Source: Limnothrix sp. FACHB-406 (GTDB lineage: Bacteria > Cyanobacteriota > Cyanobacteriia > CACIAM-69d). Taken from it: a stretch of 64,000 nucleotides of DNA. The DNA lies in contig NZ_JACJSP010000006.1 in assembly GCF_014698235.1 (NCBI RefSeq), positions 1 to 64,000 on the forward strand. Direction: 5' to 3'. Position 1 is the stretch's first letter. Each line of letters opens with the position of its first letter. Below are positions 35,105 to 46,106 of this stretch, piece by piece. Below the pieces are notes generated by a model. That model did not search any database. It was not told the DNA's origin and saw only the letters and a list, made by a program, of their open reading frames with translations. A program made the position numbers and the translations under genes.

Positions 35105-37789
35105 ATGGCAAAACGATCGAACGAAGGCACCGTCGCAGCCCCCGTTTCGCCAATGCCCGATCGCCCCGCTTCTGGGGTTTATGTGGTAGTGCATGGGCAT
35201 TTTTATCAACCCCCGCGCGAAAATCCCTATTTGGAGGCGATCGTGCGGCAGCCCAGCGCAGCCCCTTGCCACGATTGGAATGAGCGGGTTTATCGGGAAT
35301 GCTATCGACCCAATGCCTTCGCCCGAATTTTTAATGATTCGGGGGCGATCGTGGGGTTGGTGAACAATTTTGAGTGGATGAGCTTTAACGCGGGGCCAAC
35401 GCTGCTGAGCTGGTTGGAGCGGTTTGACCCGGCCACCTATGCCCGAATTTTGGAGGGCGATCGCCTGAGCGCGGCTCGGCTGGGGGGCCATGGCAACGCG
35501 ATCGCCCAGGTCTATAACCACATCATCATGCCCCTGGCCAATCGGCGGGATAAGCAAACCCAGGTGCGATGGGGCGTGGCGGATTTTCGATCGCGCTTTG
35601 GTCGATCGCCCGAAGGCATTTGGTTGGCGGAAACAGCCGTGGATTACGCCACCCTTGATGTGCTCATCGACGAGGGCATTAAATTTGTGATTTTTGCCCC
35701 ATCCCAGGCCCAGCGCTGCCGACCGCTGCCCACGGAAGCCGATCCGGAGCCGGATTGGGTGGATGTGGGATCGGGGCAAATTGACCCCACTCGGTCTTAT
35801 CGGTGTTTTGTGCCTAAGGGAGGGGAACCGGAGCCAATCGACCCGGCAGCGCCTTCGGATCCGGCGGCCACCTTGGCCCGCGATCGCTACATTGATCTGT
35901 TTTTTTACGATGGGCCAATTTCCGGCGACATGGGTTTTGGGGATGTGCTGACCAGTGCCGCTTCCTTTGCCGATCGGTTGGGATCGGCGGTGCGGGCCGA
36001 TCGCCCCAGCCAGGTCATTTCCGTGGCCACCGACGGGGAAACCTTTGGTCACCACAAGCGCGATAAGGAAAAGTGCTTGGCCTATGCCCTCAGCATGGAG
36101 TTTCCGGGGCGAGGCTGGTGTACCACCAATTTTGCCCATTACCTAAGCCTGCACCCGCCGGAGTGGGAGGTGGCCATGAAGCCGGTGACGGCCTGGAGCT
36201 GCTCCCACGGGGTCGATCGCTGGCAGGATGATTGCGGTTGTGGCGGCGGCGGCGGCTGGCATCAGCGCTGGCGGCGACCGTTGCGGGACAGTTTGAACTA
36301 TTTGCGCGATCGACTGGTGGCGGTGTTTGAACGCTATGCCACACCACTGCTGCGGGATCCTTGGCAGGCCCGCGATGAATATATTGAGTTGGTTTTGGAT
36401 CGATCGCCCGATCGGATGACAGCATTTTTGGAACGTCATCGGGCCCGCCCCCTGTCAGCCCAGGAGCGAATCGATGCCCTGCGGTTGCTGGAAATGCAGC
36501 GCCATGCCCTGTTGATGTTCACCAGTTGCGGCTGGTTTTTTGAGGAAATCTCTCGCCCGGAAGGGGTGCAGATTTTGCGCTATGCCAGCCGGGCGATCGA
36601 GCTGGCGGCCGAAGTGGCCGGCGTGAATTTGGAGCCGGACTTTGTGGCCCAACTGGCAGCGGCCCCTAGCAACGTGCCGGAATTTGGCGACGGGGCGGAG
36701 GTTTATCGACAGTTGGTTTTGGATGATCATGTCAGTTTTGAGCAGGTGGTGGCGGCCCACGCGATCGGCTCTTTGATTCCCAACCAACCACGCCAAAGCC
36801 GAGCCTATTGCTACACGATCGAACAGCAGGATTACCAACTGCAACGGCTGGGATCCCTGGCTTTGGCCGTGGGCGAGTTGGTGGTGACTTCGGATATTGC
36901 GGGCGAGTCTGCCCATTTTGTCTTTGGAGCCTTGCACTTGGGCGGTTGGGATTTTCACTGTTGTGTGCAGCCGTTCCAAGGCCGATTAGCCTACAGCAAG
37001 CTGAAGGAGCGGCTGTTTGCGGCGTTGGAGTCTGCCAGTGCGGCCCAGGTGGTCTTGGCCCTGAGTGCCACCATGGGCGGCCAGTCCCGGGGATTTGCCT
37101 TGGCGGATCTCTGTGCGGAGGATCGCGATCGGCTGATGCGGGTGCTGGTACAGGAAACAACGGCAAGGCTGGATACGCTGTACGATCGCGCCTATCGTGA
37201 CAACTGCGGGATCATGACCCGGTTCTATCGAGATGCGCTGCCGGTTCCCCGCGAATTACAGGTGGCGGCGGAGTTGGCCTTGGGTCAGCGGGTGTTGGCC
37301 TTGGTGCAGCGGTTGGCCGGCGAGTTGGAAACTTGGCCCTTGGCAGCGATCGAGGCCGGGCCGGGAACGCTAACGGAGTTGGAAGCGGTGGCCGCCGAAG
37401 CCCAGCGCCTCCACTGTCAATTGGATGGGCTGGAAATTGCCCCTTGGATTACGCGGGCGATCGGGCGGTTGCTGGAACGGGCATTGGGCTTGGTGGAAAC
37501 GGAACTGAGCGGGCATCCTGCCGCTGACCCAGAACAGTCCCTGGGCGGGTTCCGGGTGGCTGTGGATGCGATCGAGCGACTCACCAGCCTCAGCCGATCG
37601 CTTCAACTCACCTTAGATCTAGATTTGGTGCAGGAGCGGCTCTTTTTCTGGTGGCAGGGTTCCATGGCCGCCGCGCCCTTGGATGATCGGTGGTTGGGCT
37701 GTTTGGGGGATTTGGGGCAGGCCCTGGCCGTGCGGCTGCGACCGGGCCCCTACAGTAATTTGCTGATCGATCGTCCCCGATCATCTTGA
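35105..37789 (+). CDS. Glycoside hydrolase family 57 protein with DUF3536
   Basis: 894 residues, probably acting on alpha-glucans (glycogen metabolism). The GH57 catalytic domain (about 20-330) includes [19 protein letters not shown]...[42 protein letters not shown] (likely nucleophile Glu) and [22 protein letters not shown]. The second half is the DUF3536 region, including [13 protein letters not shown] and [14 protein letters not shown] at 35093 fits the ATG at 35105; an upstream TTG is less likely. Its exact activity (amylase, transferase or other) cannot be read from sequence. Confidence 0.85.
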   Translation: MAKRSNEGTVAAPVSPMPDRPASGVYVVVHGHFYQPPRENPYLEAIVRQPSAAPCHDWNERVYRECYRPNAFARIFNDSGAIVGLVNNFEWMSFNAGPTLLSWLERFDPATYARILEGDRLSAARLGGHGNAIAQVYNHIIMPLANRRDKQTQVRWGVADFRSRFGRSPEGIWLAETAVDYATLDVLIDEGIKFVIFAPSQAQRCRPLPTEADPEPDWVDVGSGQIDPTRSYRCFVPKGGEPEPIDPAAPSDPAATLARDRYIDLFFYDGPISGDMGFGDVLTSAASFADRLGSAVRADRPSQVISVATDGETFGHHKRDKEKCLAYALSMEFPGRGWCTTNFAHYLSLHPPEWEVAMKPVTAWSCSHGVDRWQDDCGCGGGGGWHQRWRRPLRDSLNYLRDRLVAVFERYATPLLRDPWQARDEYIELVLDRSPDRMTAFLERHRARPLSAQERIDALRLLEMQRHALLMFTSCGWFFEEISRPEGVQILRYASRAIELAAEVAGVNLEPDFVAQLAAAPSNVPEFGDGAEVYRQLVLDDHVSFEQVVAAHAIGSLIPNQPRQSRAYCYTIEQQDYQLQRLGSLALAVGELVVTSDIAGESAHFVFGALHLGGWDFHCCVQPFQGRLAYSKLKERLFAALESASAAQVVLALSATMGGQSRGFALADLCAEDRDRLMRVLVQETTARLDTLYDRAYRDNCGIMTRFYRDALPVPRELQVAAELALGQRVLALVQRLAGELETWPLAAIEAGPGTLTELEAVAAEAQRLHCQLDGLEIAPWITRAIGRLLERALGLVETELSGHPAADPEQSLGGFRVAVDAIERLTSLSRSLQLTLDLDLVQERLFFWWQGSMAAAPLDDRWLGCLGDLGQALAVRLRPGPYSNLLIDRPRSS

Positions 37790-37979
37790 GCCAATTGGCA
37801 GCAATCTGAATCGATCAGGGGCAATCCGAGGCGATCGCCCCAAGTCTAATCCCGTCGGGCAGCCGTGCATCCTAACCCGGATCGCAAAAATCTCGGAAAT
37901 ACCGGAGATATCAGAGGTCTATTCTGCTTTTGTGGCGGCGGTTTTCAGTATCATAAAGGGCGGTCAAAATGTCAGCCCT

Positions 37980-38711
37980 ATGACCTACAACCCTCGGATT
38001 CAGGATCTACCCGCCACAGAACGCCCCCGGGAGCGGTTGGCAGCCTTTGGCCCCCGCAGCCTCTCGAATGCGGAACTGTTGGCCATTTTGTTGGGCACGG
38101 GCCAAGGGCCGGGCAAGCTCTCGGCCGTGGGGTTGGGGCAACTGATTTTGCAAACCTTGGGGGGCGATCGCCAGGATCCGCTAGCCGTCCTGCGCGATGC
38201 ATCCTTGGCGGAACTGACCCAAATTCACGGGGTGGGGGATGCCAAGGCGACGGCAATTTTGGCGGCAGTGGAGTTGGGCAAGCGGATTTTGCAAACCCGA
38301 CCGCTCGATCGGGCCGTGATTGACACCCCAGCCGCCGCCGCCGCTGCCCTCAGTCAGGATTTGATGTGGCAACCGCAGGAACGGTTTGCCCTGTTGTTGT
38401 TAGATTCCAAAAATCGACTCCTAGCCACCCAAGTCCTGACGATCGGGACGGAAACCCAAACCCTGGCCCATCCTCGCGATATTTTTCGGGAGCTGATTCG
38501 TCAGGGCGCTGCCGCCTGCATTGTGGCTCACAATCACCCCTCGGGCGACCTAACCCCCAGTCCTGAGGATTTGACCCTCACGGAGCAGCTTTTGGCAGGG
38601 GCCCATTTTCTGGAACTGCCGCTGTTGGATCATTTGGTGGTGGGCTATGGGGAATTTCGCAGCCTGCGCGAGACCACCGATCTTTGGGCCGCCTATCCCG
38701 CCATGGGCTAA
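37980..38711 (+). CDS. radC: RadC family JAB-domain protein
   Basis: 243 residues, the usual length. The N-terminal UPF0758 helix-hairpin-helix part ([48 protein letters not shown]) is followed by the JAB/MPN metalloprotease-like domain with [15 protein letters not shown]. The original role in recombination repair has been questioned, and the biochemical function is unsettled. The ATG giving [10 protein letters not shown] is chosen; a GTG 16 codons upstream is also in frame. It converges on a GNAT gene ten bases away. Confidence 0.92.
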   Translation: MTYNPRIQDLPATERPRERLAAFGPRSLSNAELLAILLGTGQGPGKLSAVGLGQLILQTLGGDRQDPLAVLRDASLAELTQIHGVGDAKATAILAAVELGKRILQTRPLDRAVIDTPAAAAAALSQDLMWQPQERFALLLLDSKNRLLATQVLTIGTETQTLAHPRDIFRELIRQGAAACIVAHNHPSGDLTPSPEDLTLTEQLLAGAHFLELPLLDHLVVGYGEFRSLRETTDLWAAYPAMG

Positions 38712-38721
38712 GGGGGCTAGC

Positions 38722-39909
38722 TCAAGGTTGGGCGGGTGGCTCCGGCGTTTCGGGATTCTCCGGGGGATCTTCCGGCGGGTCAAAGGTGGGCCCATCCCAA
38801 GCACTCGACCAATAGACCCGACCGCCGCCGGTCATTGGTTTGGCCGGTTGCCAGCCGTTCAGCATCTCTTGCAGAGCATCCAAAGAGATCGATCGAGTCT
38901 CCCGCAGCTTGTGCCAAACCGATCGCGACAGCAGCAAGGAATGCTCAAATCGCTCGGCCCCAATACTTTCCAGATAGGCTTCCCGCTCCGGCTGGTAGTC
39001 CGCAGAAGCCAGCAAGAGGGGCAAATCGGGATTGAGCGATCGGGTAATCCGCGCCATTTGGGCCATCAACTCGGGATAGAGCCAGGTATAGGCCGGATGC
39101 ACGGTTAACTCCGCCCGGTGGGGCAGCGCTGCATATCGGTGCGATCGCACTTGGAAATAGCCGATCGCGGCCTTCCGTTGGGGTTCAAACACATAACCCA
39201 TCGTGGTTTCCAGCCCATCCATCCGCTGCCGGGTGTCCGCCAGGGCCGCCAACCAATCCGCCTTGAAGTCATCCACGCGCAAATCAAAGGTCTGGCGCAC
39301 ATGGGGGGGCATGGCCGCCGTATCCAGTTGATACAGCAAGGGCGCATCGGCATTCCCCACCGGCATCAGGTTGGGCAAGTCCGGTTCCCGCTCCGCCAGG
39401 GCTGTGAGGGCGGCCGGCGGAATAGACCAATAGGTTAACTGGGCGATCGGCTGGAATCCGTTTTGGCGATAGAGCGCCAGGGCATCTTTGCCATGCACAT
39501 TCACCTCCAGCATCCAGGTGCGTGCTTCCCAAATGGTTTCAAAGCAGTAGCGCAACAGCTCGGAGCCGATGCCCTGGCTGCGACATTCCGGCATCACAGC
39601 CACCTGCTTCACACGCCAAGTGCTGCGCGATCGATTCACGGGCATCACTGCGATCGCCCCGCAAACCCGCCGATCGCGCTCGGCCACGCTGGCCCGTAAC
39701 CGTCGCTGGCTGGGGGCCAGCATCTCCATCAGTGCCGATAAGCCATACCAAGTGCGCAGCCGCGGCCAATCCACCCCTGCCGTTTCCAGGGGGCTTCCTA
39801 GCCCGTCAAAGTCCGCTGAGTCCGCCGCAAGCTGGGCGATCGCATCCAAATCGCGATATTGGGCCCCTCGCAGGACAAGATCGGCATTTTGAGGCAAAAA
39901 AGCAGGCAT
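38722..39909 (-). CDS. GNAT acetyltransferase with C-terminal extension
   Basis: 395 residues. The N-terminal GNAT domain (about 10-170) has the acetyl-CoA motif QVAVMPECRSQGIGSELLRY and the later VNVHGKDALALYRQNGF. The C-terminal half (about 175-365) looks like a second, degenerate GNAT fold (YFQVRSHRYAALPHRAELTVHP, ASADYQPEREAYLESIGAE). The tail is rich in Pro, Glu and Asp. The substrate is unknown. Confidence 0.82.
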   Translation of the reverse strand: MPAFLPQNADLVLRGAQYRDLDAIAQLAADSADFDGLGSPLETAGVDWPRLRTWYGLSALMEMLAPSQRRLRASVAERDRRVCGAIAVMPVNRSRSTWRVKQVAVMPECRSQGIGSELLRYCFETIWEARTWMLEVNVHGKDALALYRQNGFQPIAQLTYWSIPPAALTALAEREPDLPNLMPVGNADAPLLYQLDTAAMPPHVRQTFDLRVDDFKADWLAALADTRQRMDGLETTMGYVFEPQRKAAIGYFQVRSHRYAALPHRAELTVHPAYTWLYPELMAQMARITRSLNPDLPLLLASADYQPEREAYLESIGAERFEHSLLLSRSVWHKLRETRSISLDALQEMLNGWQPAKPMTGGGRVYWSSAWDGPTFDPPEDPPENPETPEPPAQP

Positions 39910-40537
39910 CGCGCAGCCGCTCCCACATGGCAGGTTGCTCCTACTGTAGCGGTTTTGATTCCCAGGTGGGGTAACCGTTGGCGAATCCCGATCGTCAATC
40001 CCAAACGCCAGTGCTGCGATCGGGGCTAGGGCCTTAATTTTCGGGTGAGTAATTCAGCCCCTTCCTTAACCGCTATTCAAGCCGTTGGATTGATTATTTT
40101 CGATTTTGCACTTTCGGTTTCTGATTCAAGAATCGCCTGATTCTTTATTCGTCAACATTCCAATTTTCAGTGATTAACATCCAAATTCTTAATTGTCACA
40201 AGCTTTCAAAACCAGGAAATTCAACACCCTGATTCGTTGCTTCAAGTAGTTGCAAACCTGACAGATTGATAACTGGCCCACCCCAGGAAACCAACCGAGA
40301 ACCGCAGTTGTCTGATAAAGCAACTGAGAAGGAAAACCTCGGAATTCAATCGGGTTTGGGAATTTTGAAATACTCGGCTCCGTCAAGATTTGCCAGTTTT
40401 TCAACTGTCCATCCCTCCGATCTCCGGATTTTAAACCCCTTTTCAGAAGTATGCAAAGAAGCGCACAGAATGCTTCTCTCAGAATTTTTCAGGGGATTCT
40501 TGATCGGGTTCCCCCTCGCTCCTCAGGATTTAAAACC
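39910..40537. other. 628-base intergenic region
   Basis: AT-rich; lies between the divergent GNAT and SLH genes. An in-frame upstream extension of the SLH gene to 40451 is possible but looks non-coding. No repeats or RNA genes recognised. Confidence 0.5.
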
Positions 40538-41797
40538 ATGCTGAATCGCAATCGCTGGAAAGCCGCCGCCGCTCTGTTGATGACCTTCGGAATGAACGTC
40601 ACCACCATCACCCCGATGCTGGTTGCCCCTCTGGCTGCCCCTGCTCCGGCCGTGGCCCAAACCATTTCATTCCCTGATGTACCTGCCAATCATTGGGCCA
40701 GTGATTACATCCGCGCGCTGGTTTCTCAAAACATTTTGGCGGGTTTTCCCGATGGCACTTTTCGCCCCGATGCACCGGTCACGCGGGCAGAATTTTCAGC
40801 CATGTTACGCAAGGTTTATCAACGGGGCAGCATCCGCAGCGCGATCAATTTTGTAGATGTGCCCAGCAGCCATTGGGCCTATGATGCCATTCGCCGCGCC
40901 TATGAAATGGGCTTTGTTTCTGGTTATCCCGATGGCATCTTTTTGCCGGAACAAAACATTCCGCGTGAGCAGGTTTTGGTGGCGTTGGCAAATGGTTTGA
41001 ACTATCAAGCAGCGGCTCCCACGGAACAGGTTTTAGGCAACTTTGCGGATAGTGGGGCCATTTCCAATTTTGCCCGCGGCCCGATCGCGGCAGCCACTGA
41101 AAAACGGATGGTGGTGAACTATCCGAACGTCAGCTATTTGAACCCTGGACGCAATGCCACCCGAGCGGAAGTGGCGGCTTTTCTCTACCAAGCCTTGACC
41201 AGTGAAGGGCGAGTGGCGGCTCTGAGTTCGCCTTATATTGCCAATGCTCAAACCGTGGCCACCAACTATCGGATTGCGGCGGGCACATCCCTGCCTGTGA
41301 GCTACATGAAGGAAAAAATCCTGCTGATGCCGGATGAAACCTTGCCGGTGACTTTTAATGTGCGCAACAACATCACCACCACCACGGGCCAGGTGTTGAT
41401 TCCGGCGGGCAGCCAAGTGAAGGGAAATCTGCGGCCGGCCGGCGACAAGGCGACACAGTTTGTGGCGCAGGAAATTGTGATGCCCGATGGTTCAACGCGC
41501 TCCCTGAAGGCCACGTCCAGTGTGATTACAACGACGGAAACGGTGCGCAAGGGGGCTGATTTGGGTCGGTTGCTGAAGAATACGGCGATCGGGACGGCGG
41601 CGGCGGCGGCCATCTCGGCGGTGACGGGCGATCGGGCGATCGCCACGGAAGAGTTGCTGATCGGTGCGGGTGGCGGTGCGCTCTTGAGCCTAATCGAGCG
41701 GTTCTTGGGTCGCAACAGCATCGATGTGCTGGTGGTGCAACCGGAAACGAATCTGAACCTGACCCTCACGGATGATTTTGTGGTGGCGGCTCGCTAG
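40538..41797 (+). CDS. SLH-domain surface protein
   Basis: 419 residues. A signal peptide (AAAALLMTFGMNVTTITPML, cut near AVAQ) is followed by three S-layer homology domains: FPDVPANHWASDYIRAL with GFPDGTFRPDAPVTRAEF, FVDVPSSHWAYDAIRRA with GYPDGIFLPEQNIPREQ, and a weaker third. The C-terminal 170 residues form a separate beta-rich domain (LPVTFNVRNN, GQVLIPAGSQVKGNLRPA, VAQEIVMPDGSTRSL, an Ala/Gly-rich stretch, DVLVVQPETNLNLTL) that loosely recalls TrbI/VirB10-type folds. Likely binds the peptidoglycan-linked polymer and faces the periplasm. Confidence 0.85.
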   Translation: MLNRNRWKAAAALLMTFGMNVTTITPMLVAPLAAPAPAVAQTISFPDVPANHWASDYIRALVSQNILAGFPDGTFRPDAPVTRAEFSAMLRKVYQRGSIRSAINFVDVPSSHWAYDAIRRAYEMGFVSGYPDGIFLPEQNIPREQVLVALANGLNYQAAAPTEQVLGNFADSGAISNFARGPIAAATEKRMVVNYPNVSYLNPGRNATRAEVAAFLYQALTSEGRVAALSSPYIANAQTVATNYRIAAGTSLPVSYMKEKILLMPDETLPVTFNVRNNITTTTGQVLIPAGSQVKGNLRPAGDKATQFVAQEIVMPDGSTRSLKATSSVITTTETVRKGADLGRLLKNTAIGTAAAAAISAVTGDRAIATEELLIGAGGGALLSLIERFLGRNSIDVLVVQPETNLNLTLTDDFVVAAR

Positions 41798-41821
41798 GCG
41801 GGAAGTCCGCAAACCCGGCAG

Positions 41822-41859
41822 CGGGACTGAGACCCTGATTCAGAGCGTTCTCAGTCCCG
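41822..41859. terminator. Convergent-gene hairpin
   Basis: CGGGACTGAGA (41822-41832) pairs with TCTCAGTCCCG (41849-41859), a perfect 11-base stem with a 16-base loop, between the convergent SLH and M1 peptidase genes. No T-run follows on either side. Confidence 0.6.
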
Positions 41860-41899
41860 TTGAGAGCATCCCGTTGAGCGCGATCGAGCGCCATGGCCC

Positions 41900-44560
41900 T
41901 TAGCTTGCGGGTTGCGGTTTCGATTTGGCTTCCAAATCTTCCAGGCGCGATCGCAGGGTTTGGTTGTCTTTTTTCAGTTGATCTAACTCTTGGCGTACCT
42001 GATCCAAGGCGCGATCGGAACCCGCATTGTGCTGCACTCGCTTCACGGCTTCTTCTGCCATCCGACGCACGCGGCCATCGGGCGACTGGCTGGCCAACCC
42101 TTGCAAAATCCCGATCGCCTTGGTGGTTTCCAGTTGTCCCAAGGCCGCCACCACCGCCACTTGGGTTAGGAAAAAGCTCTCGCGGGCGTAGGTTTGCAGC
42201 CCATTCAAAACCCGATCGACCGCTGGGGCTTCTTGACCGTTGGCCACTGCGCCCAGGGCCCGAATGGCCGCCAAGCGCAGGGCCTGGGGAATGCCCGGTT
42301 GGCTGGTTTCCAAAATCAGTTCCAGGGCGGCGGCGGAGGTTTTGAGGGCGCTCAGGCCACTGATGGCCCCTGATCGGACTACTTCATTCCAGCCCGATCG
42401 CTTTTTCAGGGCAGATTTGAGCAGCGTAATCGCCCGATCGGCCAAGGCCGGTTGGGCAGACGCGATCGACCCGATGGCCGCCAAGGCCGCCGACTCGGTG
42501 GAATAGCTGGCATCACCCTTTTTGGCGATCGGCTCCAGCACCGAATAAGCCGCCTCGGTTTTGAGGGAAGCAATGGCCTGAATTACCGATCGACGCACGC
42601 GGGGATCCGAATCCTTCAGCCCTGGCTTCAGGGCCGCCAACACCCCGTCCAAGCCAATGGTGGCCAGGTTATCGGCCACCTCGGCACGCACCCCCCAGAA
42701 GCGATCGCGGGTCAGGGATTGGGCCAAAGCATTCAAGGCCTCCAGCGTGCCTTTTTGGGCGATCGCTTTAGCCGCAAACACCCGGGCGATCGGGTCAGGA
42801 TCAAACTGCAATTGGGCTTTCAATTCCGGCAGCGGATAATCTAGCTCCACCGTTTTGAGCCAATGATTCCCCGGATCAAAACTGACGAAATCTGGTTTTT
42901 GCTCCAAGGGGAAATAGAAGGTTTGTTCCCGATCGTGAATGGCCAGCTTCACGGTTTTGAATGTGACCTTGGGGGCGGGGGCTGACGCTTTTTTTGACTT
43001 TTTCGATTTCGGAGTGGGGCTGGCTGCTTCATAGCTGAGGGTTGCAAAGGCCACCGGAATTTTTAAATTAAACAGCGTCTCCAAATCCCCTTCCTTAGCT
43101 TGGGTTTGAATCACGGTCAATTTTGCAATGTTATTTTCCCCATCCCAGCTATAGGCAACCTTGAAATCAGGATGGCCTCCTCGAAACACATACTGATCAA
43201 ACAGAAACAACAAATTGCGACCCGTTGTCTGTTCAATGGCTCGCAAGAGGTCGATCGTTTCGATGGCACCAAAGGCATGATTTTTGACAAATGTTTGAAT
43301 TGATTTCCAAAACAAATCATCGCCCAATTCCTGATGCAGCATGTGATAAACACAGCCGCCCTTTTCATAGGTATGGCAATCATAAAGTTCGATCGGCTCG
43401 CGATAAACATGGGTCACCATGGGCCGCCGGTAGCGCCGCCGATCTTCCCCTAAATAGGCCCGTTGATCACCCAGGCGATAATAGGCCGCTTCCTCCGATC
43501 CATATTCATGCTCAGTCCAGAGGGTTTCGGAATAGGTAGCCATGCCTTCTTTCAGCCAAGCATGAGACCAATGCTTAATGACCAGCAAATCACCAAACCA
43601 CTGGTGAGCCAGCTCATGAACCACCAAAGCTTCGGAATTGCGATTATCGATCGCCGCTCGTTCATCTAACAAACAGCGATCGGTTAACAGGGTCATGGAG
43701 GTGTTTTCCATACCCCCGAAAATGAAATCCTCCATGCAAGCTTGTCCATACTTGCTATAGGGATAGTCATAGTCAAATTTTTCGCTGAGAAAATCCATCA
43801 TCGCGGGCGTTTTGCCCATGGTGCGCTGGGCTTCCGAAGCCCGATTCTGAGCGGTGTAATAGCTCACAGGTCGGCCGCGCCACTCATCCTTAATCTCTGC
43901 GAAATCTCCCACAGCCAGGGTAAACAGATAAACCGGATGAGGCTGTTTTTGATGCCAATGGTAAGTGGTGGTTTTGCCCTTAGTGGTCTGATTAATCAGC
44001 TCTCCATTTGAGAGCACCAGCAAACCACTGGGCACTTGCACTTGCATTTCGGAGGTGCAGAGTTGCCCTGGAAAATCAAAGCAGGGAAACCAAAACCGAG
44101 AATCTTCGTCCTCGCCTTGAGTCCAAACCTGCACATTTTTATTGGGATAGTCCGCCGTGGGCTGCACAAAATAAATGCCTCGTTGGGGACGATCTAATTG
44201 ATAGTCAATGACTAATTTAAAGAGGTGATTGCGCTGGGTTGGTTCCGCAAGGGTAATAGCTAATTTTTTGCCGTCATACTCAAATTTTTGGGCGGTTTTG
44301 CCCACTCGTACCCCTTGAATTTGCATCGCCACCGCATCTAATTCCAGGCGATCGACTCCATCTTGTACGGGCAACAGGTCGATCGAGCAAGTTCCCGTGA
44401 CCTGGCAATTGGGAATATCCAACACCAAATCAAGGGCCACATGTTGCGTGCGCACCGGGCGATCGGGGAGATAGTGGGGCTTGGCTCCGGGAAGTTGAAA
44501 CGATCGCGCTTCATCTGCACTCAAACCCCAAAATGCTTCCAAAAACCGATTCCGCGACAT
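41900..44560 (-). CDS. M1-family metallo-aminopeptidase with HEAT repeats
   Basis: 886 residues. N-terminal beta domain (1-220), then the catalytic domain with exopeptidase motif GGMEN (282-286) and zinc motif HELAHQWFGD (315 onward), with the third ligand in WLKEGMATYSE. A Lys/Ser/Pro-rich insert (about 545-565) precedes HEAT-like repeats (about 620-840: DPRVRRSVIQAIASLKTEAAY and related) and a short C-terminal coiled coil (LDQVRQELDQLKKDNQTL). The domain plan matches leukotriene A4 hydrolase/TAF2-like M1 proteins of cyanobacteria. No signal peptide is visible, so it is probably cytosolic. Confidence 0.92.
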   Translation of the reverse strand: MSRNRFLEAFWGLSADEARSFQLPGAKPHYLPDRPVRTQHVALDLVLDIPNCQVTGTCSIDLLPVQDGVDRLELDAVAMQIQGVRVGKTAQKFEYDGKKLAITLAEPTQRNHLFKLVIDYQLDRPQRGIYFVQPTADYPNKNVQVWTQGEDEDSRFWFPCFDFPGQLCTSEMQVQVPSGLLVLSNGELINQTTKGKTTTYHWHQKQPHPVYLFTLAVGDFAEIKDEWRGRPVSYYTAQNRASEAQRTMGKTPAMMDFLSEKFDYDYPYSKYGQACMEDFIFGGMENTSMTLLTDRCLLDERAAIDNRNSEALVVHELAHQWFGDLLVIKHWSHAWLKEGMATYSETLWTEHEYGSEEAAYYRLGDQRAYLGEDRRRYRRPMVTHVYREPIELYDCHTYEKGGCVYHMLHQELGDDLFWKSIQTFVKNHAFGAIETIDLLRAIEQTTGRNLLFLFDQYVFRGGHPDFKVAYSWDGENNIAKLTVIQTQAKEGDLETLFNLKIPVAFATLSYEAASPTPKSKKSKKASAPAPKVTFKTVKLAIHDREQTFYFPLEQKPDFVSFDPGNHWLKTVELDYPLPELKAQLQFDPDPIARVFAAKAIAQKGTLEALNALAQSLTRDRFWGVRAEVADNLATIGLDGVLAALKPGLKDSDPRVRRSVIQAIASLKTEAAYSVLEPIAKKGDASYSTESAALAAIGSIASAQPALADRAITLLKSALKKRSGWNEVVRSGAISGLSALKTSAAALELILETSQPGIPQALRLAAIRALGAVANGQEAPAVDRVLNGLQTYARESFFLTQVAVVAALGQLETTKAIGILQGLASQSPDGRVRRMAEEAVKRVQHNAGSDRALDQVRQELDQLKKDNQTLRSRLEDLEAKSKPQPAS

Positions 44561-45046
44561 GGTGGATTGCCCCTAACGATGATGGACTAGCGAAAAATTG
44601 CTGACCAATTGAACAATTCGAGCCAGCCTGATAAATTATTGATGGTCTTGGGCGCGAAATTATTGGTTCATTCCAGACTCGCCGTAGTTATTTTTAACAT
44701 AACCATCGAGAAATGACTGCGTTTAATCCCTAGAAGTCTATGATATTTGCCCAAAACTCAAAACAAGTAGGCTATCATCTCTATAGTCTGGTGTTAAATC
44801 ACAGGGGTAATCAGGTGAGATCAAGTAACTTACTAGGATTATAATTTTGCTTTTTTGATTTAGTAGAAATCAACTAATATTCAATATCGGCTCTTAAAAA
44901 TCGGCTCTTAAAAAGTTATTGACTCTTAAAAAAATGTGGATCAATTTTATTTTTAATTTCAAATTGAATTTCAAATCCGAAATCTATTCAAGCCATTTTA
45001 TTAGCTTACATCATTCGTTGACAATATCCATCAATCATAGACAAAG
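44561..45046. other. AT-rich 486-base region upstream of the deacetylase gene
   Basis: Markedly AT-rich, with a 14-base direct repeat (ATCGGCTCTTAAAA at 44886 and 44900) and poly-A/T tracts. No gene or RNA recognised. It forms the left part of the low-GC island. Confidence 0.55.
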
Positions 45047-46066
45047 ATGAGCTTTGCAACCTATCTTCATCTTCAATCGTTCAACCTTTCCAAGCCACTC
45101 AACGATATTACATTCGGCAGATACTCATTGCCCTATTATCAGCAAGTTTGCCAAGCCCTTGCTCAAAGCTGTTCACAATATCAGTCCTTGCCCCTTAGAA
45201 AAGCTCAGTTAGCAGACTATGCCAGTGTTCATAGTCAAGCCTATCTGAAAAAGCTAATTCTGAAAGCGCTTGATCGCCCATTGGATCAGGCCAGCCTTGC
45301 GCTGCCAGCTATTGGTTCTGACTGTCAGGGACTTGAGTATGCGATTCCAGGCTATCTATATGGCTTGGGCGGTATGCTAGAGGCCCTTGATTGGATGAAA
45401 CAGGGCATTCTTCAGCGAGCTTATTGCTTTAGTATGGTTGGTCATCATGCCCATCGTGAATGGGGTCATGGATATTGTTTACTTAATCCTTTAGCGGCAG
45501 CAGTACGTTATGCCCAACTGAATGGTTTCGCCAAGGTCATTGTCATTGATTGGGACATTCATCATGGTGATGGCACTCAAGAAATTTTCAGCCATGATTC
45601 ATCTGTTTATTGTATTAGTATTCATAGCACTGTAGATATTTACATGGCCAAGGCTTCTGGTCTTCAGTGGGGAACTACAGAACAAGCTGATCGCGTGGGT
45701 CATTGCAATATTCCAATTATTCCCAAGAATTTTCCGCGCACTGCGCTTGCAGAAGACGGTTTAGGTGGTGAATTTTATGAGGGCAAGGAAAGTATTAAGG
45801 TATTTCAAGAACGGTTAAGTCATTTACCATGGAAACCTGATTTGATCACTATTTTCTCAGGATATGACTCTCATCGAAAAGACTGTGGAGAAGATACAAC
45901 CAACTGGACTAATGAAGACTTTGTACAATTGACTGAGATCACCTTACGAGTTGCCCACCATTTTAATTGTCCGGTGCTATCTTGTCATGGTGGAGGATAT
46001 CGATTACCGACTACAGTATCGGCAGCTAGTGATCATATAAGCACTCTAGCCAAGTATTTAATTTAG
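45047..46066 (+). CDS. Histone-deacetylase-family (AcuC/AphA-type) hydrolase
   Basis: 339 residues, probably a zinc-dependent deacetylase of protein lysine, acetylpolyamine or a similar small molecule. Family residues are present: the catalytic His pair in VGHHAHREWGHGYCLLN (His133, His134), the zinc motif VIDWDIHHGDGTQEIF (Asp170, His172), a further Asp in FSGYDSH, and GGGYRLP near the end. All key residues look intact. Codon use is clearly more AT-rich than the neighbours and HIP1 words are scarce, suggesting acquisition by transfer. It probably forms a pair with the cupin gene 40 bases downstream. Confidence 0.88.
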   Translation: MSFATYLHLQSFNLSKPLNDITFGRYSLPYYQQVCQALAQSCSQYQSLPLRKAQLADYASVHSQAYLKKLILKALDRPLDQASLALPAIGSDCQGLEYAIPGYLYGLGGMLEALDWMKQGILQRAYCFSMVGHHAHREWGHGYCLLNPLAAAVRYAQLNGFAKVIVIDWDIHHGDGTQEIFSHDSSVYCISIHSTVDIYMAKASGLQWGTTEQADRVGHCNIPIIPKNFPRTALAEDGLGGEFYEGKESIKVFQERLSHLPWKPDLITIFSGYDSHRKDCGEDTTNWTNEDFVQLTEITLRVAHHFNCPVLSCHGGGYRLPTTVSAASDHISTLAKYLI

Positions 46067-46106
46067 TGGTGAACAACGACTTTAAACAGATTGAAATATA
46101 GCCTTT

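Noticed and set aside
35069-36139. 356-codon frame antisense to the GH57 gene
   Set aside because: Same shadow effect; no family features, no ribosome site, and the sense protein is clearly conserved.
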